DNA of 10,358 nt from contig JAQVLM010000065.1 in NCBI GenBank assembly GCA_028704125.1, forward strand, positions 1 through 10,358, in the 5' to 3' direction. Position 1 is the first letter of the stretch. Each line of letters begins with the position of its first letter. Origin of the DNA: Opitutales bacterium (GTDB taxonomy: Bacteria; Verrucomicrobiota; Verrucomicrobiia; Opitutales; JAFGAQ01). The notes below the pieces were generated by a model that did no database searches, was not told the origin of the DNA, and saw nothing but the letters and a program-made list of their open reading frames with translations. Made by a program: the position numbers and the translations under genes. Below are positions 1 through 6,794 of the stretch, piece by piece.

Positions 1-593
1 TCCGATCTGGAGTCATGAAGCAACTCGCCGACCGCAAAGCCAGCATCCACACTATGGCGGCACATGCGAACGGAGGCGTTTCCATCGAAGCCTCGATTCC
101 CACCCGCGGATTGATCGGGCTTGAAAGCGAAATCGTGAACCTCACCAGTGGGCAAGGCGTGGTCAGCCACATGTTCGAGGCCTACCGACCCTTTTGTGGA
201 AAAATCAACACCAGGCTCACCGGGACCCTCGTATCAACCGACCAGGGGGTCGCCCGTGCCTACGCTCTCGATTCGCTTCAGGAAAGAGGTAAGCTTTTCA
301 TCGAACCCGGCGACGATGTCTACATTGGCATGATCGTTGGGGAAAACCCGCGTCAACACGACCTTCCGGTGAATCCAACCAAGGAAAAAGCGCTCACCAA
401 CATGCGGGCTGCAGGAAACGACAAGAACATCCTGCTCGCGCCACCGGTCCGCTATTCGCTCGAACGGGCAATCGAATACATTGCTCCGGATGAATTCGTC
501 GAAGCCACCCCCAAAGTCATCCGGCTTCGCAAACGCATCCTCGATCACAACTCCCGCCGGCGCAACGATCGCCGGAACGATTCCTCCGAATAA
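1..593 (+). CDS. typA: TypA/BipA translational GTPase, C-terminal part (5' end outside window)
   Basis: This is the C-terminal third of the ribosome-associated GTPase TypA (BipA), a translation-factor relative that binds the 70S ribosome and helps 50S assembly and stress or low-temperature growth. The reading frame is open from position 3 and gives 196 visible residues; the family is about 600 residues, so the GTPase domain lies to the left of the window. Family signatures visible are PTRGLIGLESE, LTSGQGVVSHMF, YALDSLQERGKLFIEPG, VYIGMIVGENPR, NPTKEKALTNMRAAG, the segment LERAIEYIAPDEFVEATP and the basic run IRLRKRIL. The C-terminus is Arg/Asn-rich (NSRRRNDRRND). The internal ATG at 15 is not the start, because the homologous sequence continues upstream of it. 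The stop is TAA at 591-593, and yhbY begins 9 bp later, which suggests co-transcription. The family assignment is very secure. Confidence 0.97.
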   Translation, partial: RSGVMKQLADRKASIHTMAAHANGGVSIEASIPTRGLIGLESEIVNLTSGQGVVSHMFEAYRPFCGKINTRLTGTLVSTDQGVARAYALDSLQERGKLFIEPGDDVYIGMIVGENPRQHDLPVNPTKEKALTNMRAAGNDKNILLAPPVRYSLERAIEYIAPDEFVEATPKVIRLRKRILDHNSRRRNDRRNDSSE

Positions 594-602
594 CGCCACA
601 CC

Positions 603-896
603 ATGCCCGTTTCACTCAGCAGCAAACAGAAGAAAACCCTCCGCGGCATCGCACAAAACCTGAGGGAACACACCACGGTTGGGAAGCAGGGAATCACGCC
701 GCTCGTTATCCGGACGATCAGCGATGGACTCACCCATGAAAGCCTAGTCAAAATCAGAATACTCGAGGAGGACCGGGCTGCGAGGGCGGCATTGGCTAAG
801 GAACTGGCAGCCACCCTCGATGCGGTCCTCTGTGGAAGCGTGGGCAAAACAGTCTCCCTCTACCGGCCCGGCAAAAAGAGTATCCCGATGGACTAA
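603..896 (+). CDS. yhbY: YhbY-family ribosome assembly RNA-binding protein
   Basis: A 97-residue protein that is a single CRS1-YhbY (CRM) domain, about the same length as E. coli YhbY. The family binds precursor 50S particles and 23S rRNA through a KH-like fold. Visible hallmarks are the opening LSSKQKKTLRGIAQNL, the GxxG loop G27-K-Q-G30 (VGKQGIT), the middle helix and strand around HESLVKIRI, and the closing VGKTVSLYRP at residues 80-89. The ATG at 603 is 9 bp after the typA stop with no clear Shine-Dalgarno in between, so translation may depend on coupling or on ribosomes finishing typA. Pairing with typA fits a shared role in large-subunit assembly (inference). The 42 bp after the stop, facing a convergent gene, show no obvious hairpin terminator. 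Confidence 0.95.
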   Translation: MPVSLSSKQKKTLRGIAQNLREHTTVGKQGITPLVIRTISDGLTHESLVKIRILEEDRAARAALAKELAATLDAVLCGSVGKTVSLYRPGKKSIPMD

Positions 897-938
897 AGGC
901 CCTGTTCCCTCTCCCAAACGAATAAGGCAGCCTGTGGT

Positions 939-3209
939 TCACCTTACGCATTCAAGCGGGAGGATCATGGGTTCATGCACCGCAATCCAGCGCCCGGGAT
1001 CTCCGGAATGGTCATCCACGAACACCCGCAACCGCGAAGGCATCGAGGGATAGTTCACCACCAGAAAATGCCATCGATCAGGTTCCAGCCCTGACAGATC
1101 GACAGGGAACCGTCCGGTCTTTTCCATGCTTTCGACCATCACTTCCATGCCCTCTGAAGATCCCTTGATGTAGATGGGAATTCCCACATACCCCGTGGGA
1201 GCATCATAGGAATGGAAATCCAAGCGAACCGAAACCCCACCGTTCAACCGGCCTTCTCCTGCCGATTTACAGGGCCAGCTGCTCCACACCGGCCCCCCGA
1301 ATCCGCGTGCGCCGGACGCAGGGTCACATCCTTGGCCCCACCCGGTTTCAATGCGATAGTCCGTCCATGGCCGGAAACGCCCTGGCGCTGTCATTCCAAT
1401 GACCCATCCATCGATGGTGGCTTCGGATGAGCCGAAGTCGAAGGGAACCCGATCATGCTCCCGTATCACCCAAAGCCGATCCCGGTGCACCACATACCCC
1501 AATCCACATCTCAATGCGGCATCGACATCAACACCTTCCGTTTTCCCTTCGGGCGATGGACTTGATCGGCCCGCCAAATACCCCGCAAGAACGCCTGCCT
1601 CATTCACAACCCGATACAAACGGCCGGATACAATCCCGCTTCCACAGCCCTCCACCCGCATCCCGAACCAGCTTTCATCCTTAAAAGGCAGAACAACCAC
1701 ACGCTTTGGAACAACCGCGCTCTCGAGGGTTTCGGGATAATCCGACAATTCCACCCGTGATCCAAGGGCCAGATAAGCATCCGTCCCATAATAGGATAAT
1801 CCGCGGGCCCTTAACAACTCAACATCGCGCCAACGCAAACCCGCCGAAATCGCATTCAACCAATTGCGATCGGCTGTCCCTGACAACATGACCAGGTCCG
1901 ACCGCCTCCGTAATTCGCCCATTTCCCGCAAGTCCCGGATCAAATCGGACTGCCGAATGAGCAACAACACCAACACCAACAAGGGAGGCCCATAGCGCAA
2001 CGTCACACTGAACCATTGGTGCCGCACGGCAAACACCTTGTTCCATGGAGCCATCCAGCATCCGGTGGTCACCGCCCAAAACCACGCACTCACCGTTGTA
2101 TACCGTCCGTTGATGCCTTGCATGACATCGCCATCGTGCAGCCGGCCGAGAAACGCCATCCCAACTGTTCCCAAAAGGAACATCACGATCCAGGGCACCG
2201 CTTCTTGCGCCGCAGTTCTTTTCTGCGCCATAAATGCCGATACAGCCAGCCAAAGCGCCATTAACCAGCCTGCGGCACCAACCCACTCAAACCAGTCGCA
2301 AGCACTCCCTTTATCGCAGAGCAGATTTGCCACAAAATAGCACAGATAGGCGAAACCCTTCGGAATCAGGTCAAGCGATAAGGGAATCGCGTGCTGCTTG
2401 CCCAACGATCCGAACTCGTTGAAATACATCACAAAACACAATACCGCACATCCGGCTACCAGCGAAACCCACCGGATGCCAGCCTTGCGAATGAGCAGCC
2501 ACATGATCAAAACCGGCCAGATGACCAGACCGTTCGCCATGCTGAAACTCCCCAAAAAAGCCAGCCCCAAGCCAAAAATCAGCCAGCGACCCGATACGTC
2601 ACCCGAGGACCGCCCGCGCATCCAGACGGATGTGGCCATTATCGAAGCCATACTGAAAACCGACACCCAAAAGAACTGTATTTGGAAAACGCTGTCGAAG
2701 TTCTTGACCTGCATCACGCAGAGAAACGGCACACCTGCCCACAATACCCTCGTGATCTCCGGAATAGCGCTTCCCTTCCGCCCCCGGATCAACCACGCCA
2801 CCATCACGAACGAACACAGATTCAGCAAGTGAATCAGCACCACCGGCAGCACTTTCCGCCCGCCGAAAAAGGTGTAGTCGATCATCATCACCAGGCGCGT
2901 CAGAACAATACGGTGCTCATTGTACTCATCGAGCAGGTAACGCATCCCTTTCCCTAAACACCACTCAAAGCTCCGCAAATCTGCCACAACCGACCATGAG
3001 TCATAAAGCGGCAACAGCGTATGGATCGATAACAGACCCGACACCGTCCCCCATATAATCCAAGCAACGGCACAAGCAACAGCCGCCAAGCTTAATCCCA
3101 TAATCCATCGACAGTACGATGGGATATGGGAATCATTCGGGAGCCGTTCATGCACGAAAGCATCCGTACACAATGGCTCCGCGTATTCATCGGAATCCGG
3201 TTTCGACAT
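939..3209 (-). CDS. Polytopic membrane protein, GT-C glycosyltransferase-like, with large C-terminal domain
   Basis: A 756-residue protein of unassigned exact function. From the preferred start (ATG at 3209-3207) there is a short polar N-terminus, then about eleven hydrophobic helices: roughly residues 35-60, 121-141, 152-167, 172-194, two within 207-238, then 244-260, 281-293, 304-323, 333-350, 366-381 and 398-412. The first long loop carries an acidic LPLYDSW (D70) and DEYNEHR at 94-100, and a late loop has NGRYTT near 366-370. This layout resembles GT-C glycosyltransferases and related uncharacterised membrane proteins, which use lipid-linked sugar donors. Residues about 413-756 are not membrane-spanning and look beta-rich toward the end (LDFHSYDAP, YVGIPIYIKG, RWHFLVVNYP, LRVFVDD), perhaps a lectin-like sandwich. 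The frame stays open upstream to an ATG at 3431, but that extension would overlap the neighbouring esterase start. No Shine-Dalgarno is evident at 3209. The glycosyltransferase role is a moderate inference. Confidence 0.8.
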   Translation of the reverse strand: MSKPDSDEYAEPLCTDAFVHERLPNDSHIPSYCRWIMGLSLAAVACAVAWIIWGTVSGLLSIHTLLPLYDSWSVVADLRSFEWCLGKGMRYLLDEYNEHRIVLTRLVMMIDYTFFGGRKVLPVVLIHLLNLCSFVMVAWLIRGRKGSAIPEITRVLWAGVPFLCVMQVKNFDSVFQIQFFWVSVFSMASIMATSVWMRGRSSGDVSGRWLIFGLGLAFLGSFSMANGLVIWPVLIMWLLIRKAGIRWVSLVAGCAVLCFVMYFNEFGSLGKQHAIPLSLDLIPKGFAYLCYFVANLLCDKGSACDWFEWVGAAGWLMALWLAVSAFMAQKRTAAQEAVPWIVMFLLGTVGMAFLGRLHDGDVMQGINGRYTTVSAWFWAVTTGCWMAPWNKVFAVRHQWFSVTLRYGPPLLVLVLLLIRQSDLIRDLREMGELRRRSDLVMLSGTADRNWLNAISAGLRWRDVELLRARGLSYYGTDAYLALGSRVELSDYPETLESAVVPKRVVVLPFKDESWFGMRVEGCGSGIVSGRLYRVVNEAGVLAGYLAGRSSPSPEGKTEGVDVDAALRCGLGYVVHRDRLWVIREHDRVPFDFGSSEATIDGWVIGMTAPGRFRPWTDYRIETGWGQGCDPASGARGFGGPVWSSWPCKSAGEGRLNGGVSVRLDFHSYDAPTGYVGIPIYIKGSSEGMEVMVESMEKTGRFPVDLSGLEPDRWHFLVVNYPSMPSRLRVFVDDHSGDPGRWIAVHEPMILPLECVR

Positions 3210-3369
3210 ACACACTAACAAAAGACAGGTGAATCCATTAGGAATGAAATCCCAACGGAGTGTCCAGCCTGAATTGTCGTCCAAAATCAATGTATCCTTC
3301 GCGGAGTTGACACCAAGATGCATAAGTCCGGAATTTACATCCGGAGAGTTTTCGCCATACACTCTTGAG
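3210..3369. promoter_or_regulatory. Divergent promoter region between membrane protein and esterase
   Basis: These 160 bp separate the two divergent start codons, so promoters for both genes should lie here. On the plus strand a perfect TTGACA sits at 3307-3312, but no good -10 hexamer lies 16-18 bp after it. Two copies of the palindrome TCCGGA (3327-3332 and 3340-3345) are spaced 13 bp apart just before the esterase start, which could be an operator or chance. No convincing promoter was found for the minus-strand gene. The assignment rests mainly on gene orientation. Confidence 0.45.
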
Positions 3370-4659
3370 ATGAAACCCCGCATCCTATTCCTCGTCATAG
3401 TCACACTCTGTGCCACTCTCTTCGGGTCCATTGCCCTTCATGCTGAAACCGGAGACTACACCCTTGTGGTGGAAGGCTTTGACTGGGGCCCATCCGCCAG
3501 CAAGGTGATCCTCTCCGTTGAAGATCCGGTTACCGAAGCCATCACGGCCGACTTCTCCGTCGAAGCCACGCGGTCCACTGAGCTCATGCCCCTTCCTCCG
3601 GAACAAACCACCGGTAACCGTTCGGTGATCCACGCCTATCCATCGGATCCGAATGGCAACATGCTCGATTCAGGTTACCACATCACACTCGTCATGTTTG
3701 TCGGACCGACCGATGGGCTCGGATCTCCAATGCAATACATTCCCAGCGCCCGCAATCAATGGATCGAATACCGGCTTTCTATCCAGCAGCATTCAACCGG
3801 ATCGGTCTGGACCAACGAAACCCGGCGCATCCGGCCACTTGTGGACGCCTTCGACTCCGATGGCACCTACACCCACGAAGATGGCACCACATTGACCTAC
3901 GCCAGCTTCACACCAACCGCTACCGCCGGAAAACGCCCCCTGATCATCTGGCTCCACGGAGGGGGTGAGGGAGGAACCGATCCCACCGTCGTGCTCATGG
4001 CGAACCGCGCGGCCAACTACGCCTCCGATGAGATTCAGACCCTCTTCGGCGGAGCCTACGTCCTCGCACCTCAGACTCCAACCCGATGGATGCATGGAAT
4101 ATCAGGCGAAGCAACATGGGGTCAGGAGGATGACATCTACCACAGGCCCCTCATAGGCCTCTTCCGGCACTTCATCAACCGGAATCCCGACGTAGACCCG
4201 AACCGGATATACGTCGGCGGTTGCTCTAATGGAGGTTACATGTCGCTCAAGCTGCTCATCGAGAACCCCGGATTCTTTGCCGGGGCCTTTATCAGTTCGA
4301 TCGCCTACAAAGCGGAGTTCATCTCCGATGAGGACCTCCGCAAGATTACAAACACACCGGTTTGGTTCGTGCACGCCTCTGCAGACGACACCACTCCGGC
4401 CGCCGACACCGTGATTCCCCTCCACAAACGTCTTCTCGAAGCCGGTGCCACCGATGTCCATCTATCCCTCTACGACCATGTCACCGACATTACTGGGGTC
4501 TTCGGCGGAGAAGGATACCGTTACAACGGCCATTTCTCATGGGTCTACCTGCATGCGAACCGCTGCCGACTCGATTCGGATGGCAAACCGGTCATGCTCG
4601 ATGGACGTCCCACCACCATCATGGAGTGGCTCGCCGCCCAAAGAATCCCTTGTCGATAA
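3370..4659 (+). CDS. Secreted alpha/beta-hydrolase esterase with Ig-like N-terminal domain
   Basis: A 429-residue exported serine hydrolase. I chose ATG 3370 because it opens a classic signal peptide (MKPRILFLVIVTLCATLFGS, cleavage probably after A25); the earlier in-frame ATG at 3229 would bury this signal. Residues about 26-165 are beta-rich (GDYTLVVEGFDWGPS, then YHITLVMFVG) and resemble the Ig-like N-terminal domain of EstA-type esterases. The hydrolase domain follows: oxyanion-hole motif HGGGEGG at 196-202, nucleophile elbow G284-C-S286-N-G288, acid D339 in HASADDTTP, and catalytic H388 in NGHFSW. All catalytic residues are intact. It belongs to the dienelactone hydrolase/PHB-depolymerase-like group; likely substrates are carboxyl esters, perhaps acyl or feruloyl groups on polysaccharides (inference). 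Cysteines C399 and C428 near the C-terminus could pair. It ends 23 bp from the convergent transposase-like gene, with no visible terminator between them. Confidence 0.88.
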   Translation: MKPRILFLVIVTLCATLFGSIALHAETGDYTLVVEGFDWGPSASKVILSVEDPVTEAITADFSVEATRSTELMPLPPEQTTGNRSVIHAYPSDPNGNMLDSGYHITLVMFVGPTDGLGSPMQYIPSARNQWIEYRLSIQQHSTGSVWTNETRRIRPLVDAFDSDGTYTHEDGTTLTYASFTPTATAGKRPLIIWLHGGGEGGTDPTVVLMANRAANYASDEIQTLFGGAYVLAPQTPTRWMHGISGEATWGQEDDIYHRPLIGLFRHFINRNPDVDPNRIYVGGCSNGGYMSLKLLIENPGFFAGAFISSIAYKAEFISDEDLRKITNTPVWFVHASADDTTPAADTVIPLHKRLLEAGATDVHLSLYDHVTDITGVFGGEGYRYNGHFSWVYLHANRCRLDSDGKPVMLDGRPTTIMEWLAAQRIPCR

Positions 4660-4682
4660 TTCACAGACAACCAGCCCCGGAT

Positions 4683-5675
4683 TTACCCGAACACATTCAC
4701 TTTCAGGTCACGGACAACCTGAAGACCGCCCCAGTCGGTACCCTTCATGGAAGCGAATCGCGCCTTCCGACTCTCCAGAAAACACTCCTGATGTTCGCGG
4801 TGAAGATCCTTCAAATAGAGTTTTGACCCAATCGCCATCCCATCGCTGAAGTAGCGAACCCTGCAACGCAACAATTCAGGCATATCAACCTTACCTCCGC
4901 TGCGGATCACATCATACAATCGATCCCCGCTGATCACGCCACGGTCCTTGTCCAGCGATCCCTTCGGTTTTGCGCCCTTTCCGAACAGGCACAGGCGATA
5001 CGCCGCTATCGCTTCGGCAAAGCTGCTGCCACCGTAAATGATCCGGTAGCCTTCCATCGCGGATGCCTTTCCACCCATCGCGGCGGCATAGCTGCAGAAA
5101 CGGTAATCCGCCGGATCATCCACATGCTCAGCGCGCACGGCATTCAAGTCGATATAGGCCGCAACCGTTGCCATGGCGTGCAACGAAGGCTCCACCACCA
5201 GGCTTTTGAAACGCTCCATCCACAAAGTGCCGCGATTACCATACCGGTGATTGTACCAAATGCTGAAACGCTGCTTCAGCTCACGCATGAACACCGACAC
5301 ATCCCCCATGCGGGCCAACAAAGCCTCCCGCGCACGCTGAGCGTCCCCATCGTTCCGTTCCAACACCTTCTCCAGACCATCCGGTGTCATCGAATACGGA
5401 GAGATCCGGCAACCTTCATGAAAGGCGCGGAATCGATTCAGCAATTCCGCATCGGTCTGAGGCTTCTCATGGCGCACACGGGCCAGGATGTGGAAATGAT
5501 TCGACATCACTGAATACGCCAGGAGATCCACCCCGCAGAACGCCGCCTGCCGGTGCATCATGCGGATGAACATCTCCTTCTCCTCATCCTCCAGCAAATG
5601 CTCGCCGAGGCAACAGCGGCTCATCAGGTGATAGATACCATCACGATCCCGGACGATCAAACGCTTCATTTTCAT
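4683..5675 (-). CDS. REP-associated tyrosine transposase-like protein (Y1/HUH, IS200-like)
   Basis: A 330-residue protein of the Y1 transposase (RAYT) family, whose members nick single-stranded DNA and are usually single-copy housekeepers linked to REP/BIME palindromes. The N-terminus has the family pattern GIYHLMSR; the metal-binding HUH motif is H60-F-H62 in MSNHFHIL; a helix FMRELKQRFSIWYNHR is followed by GTLWMERFKS; and the presumed nucleophile is Y174 in AYIDLNAVRA, aligned by eye with Tyr115 of E. coli TnpA-REP. All key residues are intact. Compared with the small E. coli enzyme it has an insertion at about 80-125 and an extra C-terminal region (about 200-330) with RYFSDGMAIGSK and TDWGGLQVVRDL, which I recall from RAYT relatives in Verrucomicrobia and similar groups. 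Two starts are possible, ATG 5675 or 5669, and neither has a good Shine-Dalgarno. No flanking REP palindromes or terminal repeats are seen, so it is not evidently part of an intact insertion sequence. Confidence 0.88.
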   Translation of the reverse strand: MKMKRLIVRDRDGIYHLMSRCCLGEHLLEDEEKEMFIRMMHRQAAFCGVDLLAYSVMSNHFHILARVRHEKPQTDAELLNRFRAFHEGCRISPYSMTPDGLEKVLERNDGDAQRAREALLARMGDVSVFMRELKQRFSIWYNHRYGNRGTLWMERFKSLVVEPSLHAMATVAAYIDLNAVRAEHVDDPADYRFCSYAAAMGGKASAMEGYRIIYGGSSFAEAIAAYRLCLFGKGAKPKGSLDKDRGVISGDRLYDVIRSGGKVDMPELLRCRVRYFSDGMAIGSKLYLKDLHREHQECFLESRKARFASMKGTDWGGLQVVRDLKVNVFG

Positions 5676-5814
5676 GACATGTAGGGTGGATTAATAGAAA
5701 TAGTGAACAATTATCGTTTATAAAGAGCCTGTATCTTAATTGTAATTATGTTTTGATTATAGATCAAGCGAAGCAATGTAATTTCCGATGATAAGCGATG
5801 CTTTGTGGTTAGGG
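5676..5814 (-). promoter_or_regulatory. AT-rich leader and candidate promoter of the RAYT gene
   Basis: The 139 bp between the panE stop and the transposase-like gene are much richer in A+T than the surrounding coding DNA. Read on the minus strand, a candidate -35 ATTACA (5741-5746) and -10 TATAAA (5717-5722) are 18 bp apart. A near-palindrome TAATT-GT-AATTA (5737-5748) overlaps the -35. A second TATAAT-like box lies at 5756-5761 without a good -35. No hairpin terminator for panE is visible, so read-through into the RAYT gene is possible. This is pattern-based only. Confidence 0.35.
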
Positions 5815-6723
5815 TCAGGGATTGAGGGAAAGCAGGAGGGAGTAAAGGAGGCTGAGGCGGGGCATAAGGATGCCTCTGGAGCGTCCACGGCGCAAGGGTT
5901 CGCCCCAGATGGCCTCGACTTCCATTGGACGGCCCTCGAGGAAATCAATGAGGGTTGAGGGGCGATAGGCACCCATGGGATGGGTGAGTTCGATCTGACG
6001 ATCGATCATTCTGGAGGGAATTTCGACGCCATGAGCGGCGGCAGCGATCCGGATCTCCTCCATCAGCGCCCGGATCTCCGCGAGGAGAGCGGGAGAGGCA
6101 AGGATTCTGTCTGTGGTGATACCACCGGCCGCGACAGCCAAACCGTTGAACGGGACATTCCAAAGGAGTTTCTTCCAAAGCAGCTCATCGAGGTTGCCGG
6201 CAACCGAGCAGTTTACACCGGCGTGGATGAACATCTCAACGATGGCCGGCAAGAGCTCACGCCCCGGACCATCCATCATGGAACCGAGGGTGATCCTGCC
6301 CGGAGAGTAGTTCTCAACGACCCCCGGAGCGACACGGTTGAGGGTCACAAAGCATTGCCCCGTAAGGACACGGTGTCCGCCGAAGCGCTCGGCGAGGATC
6401 TCGGTGTTTCCCATCCCGTTCTGAAGGGTCAGGACCACGGAATGGGGTCCGACCAAGGGAGCCACGAGATCACCCATTTGGGGGTTGGCGGTGGTTTTGA
6501 GGGCTACAATGATGAGATCGCAGGGCCCGATCTCAGCGGAATCCGCATAAGCATTGGGGAAACACCGGGACGATTCCACACCGGGTTCCCGGATTTCCAA
6601 TCCATTGGAACGGACATGCTCGAAGTCGGAGCGAAACAGGAAGTGAACATCTTCTCCATTCAGGAAAAGCTTCGCTCCGTAGTAGGAACCGATCGCACCC
6701 GCGCCGACTATTCCGATTCTCAT
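5815..6723 (-). CDS. panE: 2-dehydropantoate 2-reductase
   Basis: A 302-residue cytosolic enzyme of the PanE/ApbA family, which uses NADPH to reduce ketopantoate to pantoate, the second step of pantothenate (vitamin B5) and CoA synthesis. The N-terminal Rossmann motif is GAGAIG at residues 7-12, followed by VALKTT and the conserved LQNGMGN. The C-terminal helical domain has WKKLLWN with the catalytic-type lysine K185 and N189, then N193, and RPSTLIDFLEGR with S256 and the acidic residue E268; these match E. coli K176, N180, N184, S244 and E256 by eye. Length is normal for the family. I prefer ATG 6723 over ATG 6729 because AGGAGG lies 8 bp before the former but only 2 bp before the latter. 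It follows nadB by 71 bp on the same strand, probably in one operon. PanE-like reductases can have other 2-oxoacid substrates, so the exact substrate is likely but not proven. Confidence 0.93.
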   Translation of the reverse strand: MRIGIVGAGAIGSYYGAKLFLNGEDVHFLFRSDFEHVRSNGLEIREPGVESSRCFPNAYADSAEIGPCDLIIVALKTTANPQMGDLVAPLVGPHSVVLTLQNGMGNTEILAERFGGHRVLTGQCFVTLNRVAPGVVENYSPGRITLGSMMDGPGRELLPAIVEMFIHAGVNCSVAGNLDELLWKKLLWNVPFNGLAVAAGGITTDRILASPALLAEIRALMEEIRIAAAAHGVEIPSRMIDRQIELTHPMGAYRPSTLIDFLEGRPMEVEAIWGEPLRRGRSRGILMPRLSLLYSLLLSLNP

Positions 6724-6731
6724 CTTCATCG

Positions 6732-6737
6732 CCTCCT
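6732..6737 (-). promoter_or_regulatory. Shine-Dalgarno AGGAGG of panE
   Basis: On the minus strand AGGAGG stands 8 bp upstream of the ATG at 6723 and 2 bp upstream of the ATG at 6729. The spacing favours the downstream start, which makes the protein two residues shorter. It is the only strong ribosome binding site I see in the window. Confidence 0.75.
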
Positions 6738-6794
6738 CAGCCTCTCATCCAATTCGATACCCTCTTTCCGAAACAGGAACCCATCCGGCAACTC

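Noticed and set aside
897..938. Terminator between the convergent yhbY and membrane-protein genes
   Set aside because: I looked for a GC hairpin followed by T-run in these 42 bp and found only short imperfect pairings.
2391..2957. 188-codon plus-strand frame opposite the membrane protein
   Set aside because: His/Gln/Pro-rich translation typical of the reverse complement of a membrane-protein gene; no start signal or family match.
3307..3336. Full sigma-70 promoter starting from TTGACA at 3307
   Set aside because: The -35 is perfect, but the hexamers 16-18 bp downstream do not resemble TATAAT, so only the -35 match is reported as part of the divergent region.
3210..3431. Upstream extension of the membrane protein gene to ATG 3431, and of the esterase gene to ATG 3229
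   Set aside because: The two extensions would overlap each other head to head. The esterase extension would put 47 residues before a clear signal peptide. The membrane-protein extension has no family-like content and would overlap the esterase coding start.
4660..5814. Complete insertion sequence around the Y1 transposase-like gene
   Set aside because: No terminal palindromes, direct repeats or accessory TnpB gene are visible, and the protein resembles domesticated RAYTs rather than IS200/IS605 TnpA.
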